A DNA stretch of 64,000 bases from Heterohyrax brucei. Its lineage: Eukaryota > Chordata > Mammalia > Hyracoidea > Procaviidae. Location of the stretch: positions 11,908,001 through 11,972,000 of the forward strand of contig CM053162.1 in NCBI GenBank assembly GCA_028571685.1, given 5' to 3'. The notes under the pieces are model-generated. The model did no database searches and had not been told where the DNA came from. It saw nothing but the letters and a program-made list of their open reading frames with translations. Made by a program: the position numbers and the translations under genes. Shown in pieces: positions 56,640 to 64,000 of the stretch; position 1 is the first letter of the stretch; every line of letters begins with the position of its first letter.

Positions 56640-56880
56640 ACTGCTAATGGTTAAGTGGTTAAGGTAGACCCAGGTTTCATTCCTGACTCCACCATGTACT
56701 AATATAAATTTGAGGAAGTGTCTTAAACATGTTAGTGTCTTAATTTCCTCAGCTGTAAAATGAGAATAAGAGCACCTACCTCATCTTGCCACATGTCTAC
56801 ATGCAGTAGGTAAATAATACATATAAAGCCCTTAGCACGGCACATGGTATTCAGTATTTCCTAGTCATTATTAATACTTC
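56640..56880 (+). repeat. MIR-type SINE
   Basis: 'aatttcctcagctgtaaaat', 'gagaataagagcacctacct', 'ataaagcccttagcacggca' in the order of a MIR consensus. tRNA-like head at 56645-56700. Confidence 0.88.
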
Positions 56881-57267
56881 TGTTTGGGCTGGGTTCTTTT
56901 ACTCACAGCTAAAGTCATTTCCTTTAACTATTTTATTTAGGCATCTTAGTGTTTCCTATTCCTAGAAATTTATTATTTCCGAGTTTGTGAACTTGGATCT
57001 AAATATGTGTAGTAAAATTATTGTGAGGCTAGTTACTAATAGTAAAATCTAAGGTTTAATTTCCATTTTGTGCTGTAGGTGCACAGTTTAGTTGTACCAT
57101 GTTGAGTATACCGTATGGAAGGTGAATATGTGTTTGCTTATTTCACCTGTGCCTTTCCAAGCTGTTCTGCTCTTTCTATCATTTGTTCATTTATTTTAAA
57201 GACAATGAGTAAAGATAGATACTCCACTGTATATTTTAATGCATATTAATTAACTTCTCTCTTACAG
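56881..57267. other. Intron, nothing recognised
   Basis: Ends in 'tctctcttacag' acceptor. Confidence 0.5.
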
Positions 57268-57413
57268 GAAGAGACCTCAAAATAAAATGAAGAAATCTCC
57301 TGTGGGCAGCTGGCGTTCCTTTTTCAATTTGGGGAAATCGTCATCTGTTTCCAAACGAAAGCTCCAGCGAAACGAGAGTGAGCCTTCTGAGATGAAAGCC
57401 ATAGCTCTGAAAG
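57268..57413 (+). CDS. ARHGAP32: ARHGAP32 exon, basic linker
   Basis: 146 nt, phase 2 in, phase 1 out. Encodes 'KRPQNKMKKSPVGSWRSFF' and 'NLGKSSSVSKRKLQRNESEP', a Lys/Arg/Ser-rich segment after the GAP domain. Basic residues and Ser clusters suggest membrane or kinase regulation, but that is inference. Acceptor 'cttacag', donor 'gttagc'. Confidence 0.95.
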
Positions 57414-59914
57414 GTTAGCATGGTTTGTGGTGGGCTTCACACTTCTGGTCCTGGCTGAGGACTTGTCCTAACCGTGAGCGCGCCTTCCACATCTGACATA
57501 ATAAGCTTCAATAGACTATGTGCCTGTAGAAGAATTGGCTCTTTTTAACCAATTCTCTACCCCTAGATGGCAAAGAAAATATACATAAATTTTATGTAAA
57601 TATGAGAAAATGCTTAGTAACTTAAATGGAAGCTATGTGGATTATATCTAATGGTAATATGGTTAAAAATCCACAACACAGCTGTCACATATTGTTAGTA
57701 ATAAAAAATACATACAGCTATGGTGTTCAAATTGGTGTATAGTTTTGATGGATTTTAAAAATTACACCACCATGGTTCCTCACATCTTCCAAGTCTATAA
57801 CTATTACATACGAAAGAAGTTACATTTTTTACTGGATAACTCATTGATGTAAGTATCTTATTTGATCATGCAAATCTATTACTGTTGTATGAAAAGACTG
57901 CTCTTTTAAAAATAGTCTAAAACTGATGTTTAACTGATGTTAACAGCTTCTGAATCTAGTAAGGCTAGTAGAACTTTCTTCTTAGTTAATGTTAGAAGTA
58001 TAATGTTTGGTTCTTTTAATTCATCATCCATTCAGTTTTTGAACATATGCTAAGCATGTGTTTATTGGGTAGCAGAGCCTCCTTACAAATAGAAAGAAAA
58101 TGAAAACACTTTCCCTTCCTTCAGAGACTGCTTGGAGAGTTACATGTGTAAGACAACAAATTTCCAGTAGTAGCTCTTGAAATAAAGGTTTACAGATGGC
58201 AGAAATTGTCATTCCTTTGAGGGGTGGGGAAGGCTGATGGTCAGAAAACATAACCTTTGACTAGGAATCTGAAAAATAAGTGAGGATTTGCCCAGCAGAC
58301 AAGGAACTGAAGACAGTGTTTTGGGAAATGCAAGCCAAGTGTACACTGGTATGTGAAACAGTGCCCTCTGAAGAATTTGGCAGAGTCATAGTGTAAGAAG
58401 ATTATGTCACTGAGGCCTTGTTTGCCGTAAGTAAGAATTTTGTCTTTGTAATACACTCTGTGCAGACTTACCAAATGGTTTTGATGTGTAATATGATCAG
58501 GTCTATGTTAAAGGAAGATGACTTCCACAGCAGCATAGGGACTGTATGGGAAAGAAAGAGACTGGAGGTTGGACATTGGGGAGACAGTTACAGTTGTTTA
58601 AACAAGAATTGATGAATGCCTGAATTAAGCAGTGGCAGTGCAGCAGCTTAGACTTGAGAGAGACTTAGAAGACAGAATCTACAGGGCTGGGTGAACAACT
58701 GATTATGGAGGATGAGAGAAAAAGAAGGAAGAAGACAATTTTCAGGCTTCTGACTAAATGAAAAGGTAGATGGCAATGCCATGGTCCCTGTAAGGAGTAG
58801 CAGTTTAGGGAAGAAAAATTGTTTATTTGGGACATGAATTGAACATGCCCATGAGGTAATTATTGTGGGACTAAAATTCACTTAAAGGATTTTAATAATT
58901 AGAAATACAGATTCAAAGTAATCAGGAAACATCAAGAAGTAAAAATCTTAAGAGCTGGAGTTTGTTGCTCAGGGAGAGTACACTGAGTGAGATGGGAAGC
59001 AGGTTGGGGAGAAAGAACAGTGTTTGAAGGAGTGCAAGAGGGAGGATTCTAAGGAGAGAGGGAGAAGTGGCTAGACAGATAGGCAAGGAAAGAGGACAGG
59101 AAGCGATGACCAGACGTGGTGGAGGAGGATCTAAAAAAGGACGTGTCAGCAGAGTCCACTGCTGCCAAGTATGAAAACTGATGAAGAAGTTTCACAGTAT
59201 CCAACAGACACCACTTAAGGACTGTGTGTTTCCTGCGGCTGACGTAATGAACTGCCTCAAAGCAGCTGGCCTCAAACAGCAGCCGTCCAGAACCCTTGTG
59301 TCAGCAGGGCCACACTCCCTCAGAGGCTTCAAGGCAGGGTTTTTTTTTTCTTGCCTTTTCGAGCTTCTAGTGTGACTCCAAGCATACTTTGGCTTTGGCC
59401 AGTGTAACTCCAGTCTCTCTTGTCTTCAGATAGCCCTCTTCTCTGTGTGTCTCTGTGTCCCCTCGCTTTTCTCGTTGGGGTACCAGTCGTGATTTGCAGC
59501 TTATCCTCAATCTAGTATGGTATCATCTTGAGATCCTTAACTAAATCAGACTCTTATTTCCAAATAAAGTCACATTCTAAGGTTCCAGATGGGCATGAAT
59601 TTGGTGTGAGGTAACACTCTTTAGCTCACTGCAGTACCATTCCATGATCTTTAGAAAATACAAGTTTTTCATTTTTTTCGTTTCTCAAGTTCATAATCCT
59701 TTCAAAAGGAGATTTTTTTTTCATATAGAAAATAGTTTAAGTCAATATAGCCCATTATATAATAAGATGCTAAACTTGGATATGTTTGTCAAAATGTACA
59801 CCAGATTGCTTTGGAAAGTTTAAATATGTGTAAAGAAAAAAAAACAAACTCTTCTTTTCCCTACATATGTAATCAATAATAAAATTTAAACACCGTTTGG
59901 CTTTGACTCTGCAG
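57414..59914. other. 2.5-kb intron, no named feature
   Basis: Open frames here (e.g. 58241-58474, 59181-59375) have no coding character. 58500-58870 is A/G-rich and may be an eroded ancient repeat. Nothing I can support. Confidence 0.45.
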
Positions 59915-59986
59915 GTGGCAGGGCAGAAGGAACTCTCCGCTCAGCTAAGAGTGAAGAGTCTCTTACTTCTCTCCATGCAGTTGATG
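59915..59986 (+). CDS. ARHGAP32: ARHGAP32 short exon
   Basis: 72 nt, phase 1 in, phase 1 out, so it can be skipped without breaking the frame. Encodes 'GRAEGTLRSAKSEESLTSLH' and 'AVD'. Ser-rich, possible phosphorylation region (R-S-A-K-S-E-E-S). Acceptor 'ctctgcag', donor 'gtaaga'. Confidence 0.94.
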
Positions 59987-62015
59987 GTAAGACTGAAAAT
60001 ATCAATCATTTTATTATATAATGTATTCATAAAAGAACATGGTAGTTGAATATATTTTATAAGTAATCTACAGATAATTATTTCCTAAGAAAACTAGTAT
60101 TAGTATCCACTTAGTATTGTTCAGATTAAAAGTCTTTGCTGTTTTAATATGGTACTAGTTTTATTCAGTTTACATGAAAATATTTGAAGTATTTTAAGTT
60201 AACCATTTATATTTATTAATGCCTATTAGAAACTACTATTATTATTTCCTTCTTTAGATTTCACAATGTGAGCACAGCGTCATAAAGTATAAAATTAGGC
60301 AGTTTTGCTATTTAAACCAGGGGTCATTTATCCTGGAAATGGCTCAACATGATGTTAACTTTAATAGAGCAGATTTATCACAGAAAGTCTTCACTGTCTG
60401 CAGATAGTTGCTACAGGGAGAAGGCAACAGAAAGTGATCCACTCAAAATGTGGCCAGAATTTCACAGTAGTCAGGGAAAAGAATATTTGATTACAACTTA
60501 ATGTAAAAAGCGAAACGAAAAAAGTTTGAAAACCAATTTATTTTACCTCTGTTTATCAAAAGTTGGATTGTAGTTACATCTGTGTACTAATCTGTAGAAT
60601 TAGAAAAAGAATAACTAGTGTTGATTTGAAAGGAGGTGTGTATATATATATTAATAACATTATGTAATAGCAAAATCAAACATGCTTCACTTGATGTTTC
60701 ACTTGTTAGGTAGAATTGTAAAGAAGGCTCTTATTACAAAAATAATGAAAAGCTTCACTGCTTTCCCAAGGGCTTTTTTATTAATCCTGCTCTTTTGCAG
60801 TGTCCTGAGGTGTCCCCATCCTGTTCAGTTTTCTCATCTCCAATTATTAACGCTTCTAACCTCCAGGCACTCATTGATTAGTGGCTTTTCTTGTGATTCA
60901 GGAAGTTCTCCTACAATACCTCATAAAAATGACATTTTACAAGATTATTTCTATTTTATTGCAATCAAGAAAATGATCTGTAAAAACAGTGCACTGGGCT
61001 GGATCGATGCTAGTGTTAAACAGAAAGTAGCATTTCAATAGGTAGTAATTTTGTAACTGGTCAATAATTAGTGAGTATGTTTATAGTAAGATAGTTTCTG
61101 CCTATTGATGTTATATTTTCTTTGTGGCAATTCTAATCTAACAGAACTTCTGGAGAGCTTATTCTGTCCGTAGGCTATTTTGCAGCATCTTTACACTGTA
61201 ATAATTTCTACCACTGTTGAGGGCTCCTTGCCCAAGAAACTGAAAGCCTGTTCTTTTTAAGCGGGAAGAATGAATTATTTTGGCTTGAGTATCTGAAAGG
61301 AATTCCTTACTAAATATATGTAACTACCTTACAGGGTTGTGGAGATTTTTTAATCAAAAAGTCCGGTATTTTAGAAATGTGAGTGTGAGGATATTTCCTC
61401 ACAAAACCAATAAGTAAACAAATGAAACCATGCCGTTTTCTGTTGCCTATTCACAGTACTAAAACCTGTGAGAGCCAGAATTTGATATGACTGCTTTGTT
61501 GTTCTGGGTCTTGAAAATTTTCAACCTTTGACAGGTACAGTCTTAATAACTTTTATGTTCCTCACTTTAGTGGAAAATATTTGAAGTTTTCTTCTCTTAC
61601 AGAGGTTCCAGCTCCCACAGATTTTAAAATATTATTTCTGCCTCACAATTCACGTGTGAAGTCAATGATAAAATATGACACAAAAATAAAAACTTGCCCA
61701 AAGTCACAAAAATTGTCAGTGTTGGACCACTAATAGAGTCCAAAAGTTTGGAGTCTTTTCCTATCCAGACCATCACATGCTACAGTTTACTTCTGATTAT
61801 ATCACGTGTGTTTCTCACTTCACATCTGGTTTGTGGGTTCTGTTATTTCAAGTTTAAATGATCTGTGTGTACCAAGAGACAATTACCAGGAGGAACTGAG
61901 AAGTGGCACTTCCTTACTCCACATAGTAATCTGCTCCTGTACTAAGTGGGCGGTATGGCGTGATGTTGTGTATCCTGTAACACTCATACTTTGATATTGT
62001 TATCCATTTCACCAG
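59987..62015. other. 2-kb intron, no named feature
   Basis: AT-rich with no recognisable repeat. The frame at 60682-61041 has a hydrophobic N-terminus but no splice context or homology that I recognise. Confidence 0.45.
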
Positions 62016-62894
62016 GTGATTCCAAGCTGTTCCGACCCAGAAGACCCAGATCTAGCAGTGATGCGCTGTCTGCTTCTTTTAATGGAGACATGCTGGGGAA
62101 TCGCTGTAACTCCTATGATAACCTGCCCCAAGACAACGAAAGTGAGGAGGAAGTAGGGCTGCTCCACATTCCAGCACTCATGTCTCCTCATTCAGCTGAG
62201 GATGTTGACTTGAGCCCACCAGACATTGGAGTAGCCAGCCTGGATTTTGACCCAATGTCATTTCAATGTAGCCCTCCCAAGGCCATATCTGAATGTCTGG
62301 AAAGTGGTGCTTCCTTTTTAGATTCATTTGGATGCTCCACGGATACACCAAGTGCCAGTAAGAAGGATGCAGAGGGAGGTGGTAGCCAATCTCAGACTCC
62401 AGGAAGCACTGCAAGCTCTGAACCTGTCTCCCCTCTTCAAGAGAAACTGAGTCCATTCTTTACGCTAGACTTGAGCCCAACAGAAGATAAGTCCTCTAAA
62501 CCATCTTCATTCACTGAAAAGGTCATCTATGCTTTCTCTCCAAAGATAGGACGGAAACTAAGCAAGTCACCTTCTATGAACATCTCTGAGCCCATTTCAG
62601 TGACCCTTCCCCCTCGAGTGTCAGAAGTCATTGGTGCCGTCTCAGATACAGTAGCTCAGAATCCATCATCTGCAACCAAGAACAAAAATATGGAGGAAAG
62701 TGATGTCGCAAATAGATCCCCCACACAGGTAGTAAAGATGAAAACAAGTGAGCAAGAAGCCCAAGAAGGATGTGAACCTGAAGTCCAGATCCTGGCCCAG
62801 GTGGCTGTGGAAGAGGTAGCCTTGCCAGAGAGAGAGGAGCAGGCCGTCTTGAGCACTCAGAGTAAGACTGTACCTGCGGGACAGGCACAGACAG
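62016..62894 (+). CDS. ARHGAP32: ARHGAP32 large exon, disordered tail
   Basis: 879 nt, phase 1 in, phase 1 out. Encodes 'SKLFRPRRPRSSSDALSAS', 'NRCNSYDNLPQDNESEEEV', 'LQEKLSPFFTLDLSPTEDKS' and 'SFTEKVIYAFSPKIGRKLSK'. Rich in Ser, Pro, Glu, with predicted disorder. 'RPRRPRSSSD' is a strong basophilic-kinase type sequence, in keeping with CaMKII/14-3-3 control reported for this protein (family knowledge). Both boundaries follow consensus ('tttcaccag', 'gtactg'). Confidence 0.96.
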
Positions 62895-63564
62895 GTACTG
62901 TGTGTTTTCCTCCATTCTTTCTTTAAGTTGAGAGGGATCTTCAGTCCTGTGTGCCACTTGTGCCTTTTAAGAGAGGACTGTGATGTACAGCTAGCCTATA
63001 ATCAGAATGTTTTTCTGGGTGGCACTGGTGGCACAAAGCCCTAAATTAAAAGCAGTCAAACAGAAATCCCCTGAAGGGCCAGTAGCCGTACGTCAGAACT
63101 TCATAAAGTCCACTTATATCTCTGGACAGTCAGAATTTGTGGAAAATTTTTGCCAACTTTGTAGCTCGTAATTTTTCTTTGTAATAAAATAGCTATATGA
63201 TAGCCTTACAAGTTAACAACCCAGTCTATACCATCAAATATAGGAAACTATTCTTAATAACAGTCCGCAAGCACTTGAAGCTTGTTTGCTAAACAGTCTT
63301 TTCTGAGACAGGGGAGGGATCTGCAGCCCCATCTCTGTAGCATTCAGGAGGAAACTGAAACCTCTAAATGCTTTTTTAGTTTTCTTTCTGAGCCAGATGT
63401 GTTTTCTACAGCATTTGCATGTGGGATGGAAGATCATGGATGGCCATTTTGAAATATGGACACCACTATTTTTTTAATGATCAAATGGGGAATATTTGGC
63501 TTTCCATATAGCATAACATAAGCTACGTTTTCACTCTCATTTTTTTTTCCTAATTTCCTACTAG
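62895..63564. other. Short intron, nothing recognised
   Basis: 670 bp; T-run (63541-63548) and 'ctactag' acceptor at the end. Confidence 0.55.
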
Positions 63565-64000
63565 GAGCAGTTACCCATGACCCCCCTCAGGAGTCCGTTC
63601 CTGTCAGTTCAGTCTCTCTTATCCCACCTCCACCTCCTCTGAAAAATGCTGCCCGTATGTTGGCACTAGCATTAGCTGAGTCTGCACAGCAAGCCTCAAC
63701 TCAATCCTTGAAGAGACCAGGGAATTCGCAGGCTGATTATGCAGATTATGGAGACATGGCAGTGGCTACAGCTGAAGACAAACTGCCCAGTTCCTACTCT
63801 AGTGTTACTCTAGATAAGGCCTGTTACCAAACCAATACACCAGTAGAGCAATTCCACCTCAAACACAGTGTGTCTATGAACAGTGGACAGCCTACACCAG
63901 ATCTAACAGCTGTTGAGGGTTACACCCATTCCAACGCAAGTGAATCTGGGGAGCGCATTCACCAAACAGACTCCCCAGGGAATCAACCCCATCAAGCCTG
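63565..64000 (+). CDS. ARHGAP32: ARHGAP32 exon, continues past the window
   Basis: At least 436 nt, phase 1 in, open to the window end with no stop. Encodes 'VTHDPPQESVPVSSVSLI', 'PPPPPLKNAARMLALALAE', 'SAQQASTQSLKRPGNSQADY' and on. The proline run could bind SH3 or EVH1-type domains (inference). In the known gene the last exon is very long, so this is probably its first part. Confidence 0.95.

Noticed and set aside
58500-59400. Possible hidden exon or gene at 58.5-59.4 kb
   Set aside because: Frames are short, with no splice signals in phase and no recognisable protein; the A/G-rich composition suggests an eroded repeat.
61806-61994. Extending the large ARHGAP32 exon upstream from 62016
   Set aside because: 'tttcaccag' is a good acceptor at 62015 and the phase fits the previous exon; upstream sequence is intronic.

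Overview
This is a nuclear DNA window from a placental mammal, almost certainly an afrotherian and probably a paenungulate such as an elephant. The evidence is about a dozen copies of a tRNA-derived SINE with the AfroSINE head ('GCCCTGGTGGCGCAGTGGTTAAG') and the tail 'GGGTCNCTATGAGTCGGAATCGACTCGA', plus a matching RTE/BovB-type LINE and a distinctive L1 lineage. The only protein-coding gene I recognise is ARHGAP32 (RICS / PX-RICS / GC-GAP), on the + strand. Eleven coding exons lie at 21976-22125, 46393-46495, 50684-50828, 51254-51336, 53020-53127, 53375-53520, 54508-54703, 57268-57413, 59915-59986, 62016-62894 and 63565-64000 (the last runs off the window). All junctions are AG/GT, the phases are compatible from exon to exon, and together they read about 820 codons without a stop. 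They encode the stretch just before the RhoGAP domain, the whole RhoGAP domain including its arginine finger, and the first part of the long tail. The PX and SH3 exons must lie upstream of base 1 and the rest of the tail beyond base 64000.

Everything else is intron, dominated by mobile elements. 1-21975: old intron with AfroSINEs; a full-length L1 (L1-A, 3757-10982) inserted inside an AfroSINE with a 15-bp target duplication; a 5'-inverted L1 tail; an RTE LINE; and a betaretrovirus-like (ERVK-type) provirus on the minus strand (16767-21391) with both LTRs, Lys-type primer site, gag and dUTPase-protease, but no pol or env. 24571-40290: a 15.7-kb stack of L1 sequence in which an old L1-B head joins L1-C, and L1-C was then hit by L1-D (which carries an RPS5 processed pseudogene), L1-F (which carries L1-E) and L1-G. 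40.5-43.9 kb: AfroSINEs, a palindromic mariner-derived element split by a solo LTR, and a second mariner fragment. 45-63.5 kb: the exon-dense part of the gene with sparser repeats (MIR, AfroSINE, old L1 carrying RTE carrying AfroSINE, a second palindromic mariner element).

No prokaryote-type system, CRISPR array or new protein family is visible. The most unusual material lies in the repeats. Three L1 elements carry three apparently unrelated 5' UTRs, each with its own tandem units (about 198, 233 and 125 bp). Very short insertions made only of the LINE/SINE tail occur, one of 29 bp flanked by an 11-bp direct repeat. Two copies of an inverted-duplication mariner derivative are present. The provirus leader holds an internally deleted second copy of the gag 5' region.

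Limits: all alignments were done by eye. Repeat boundaries without target duplications are uncertain by tens of bases, and family names for repeats are assignments from memory of consensus features, not database results.
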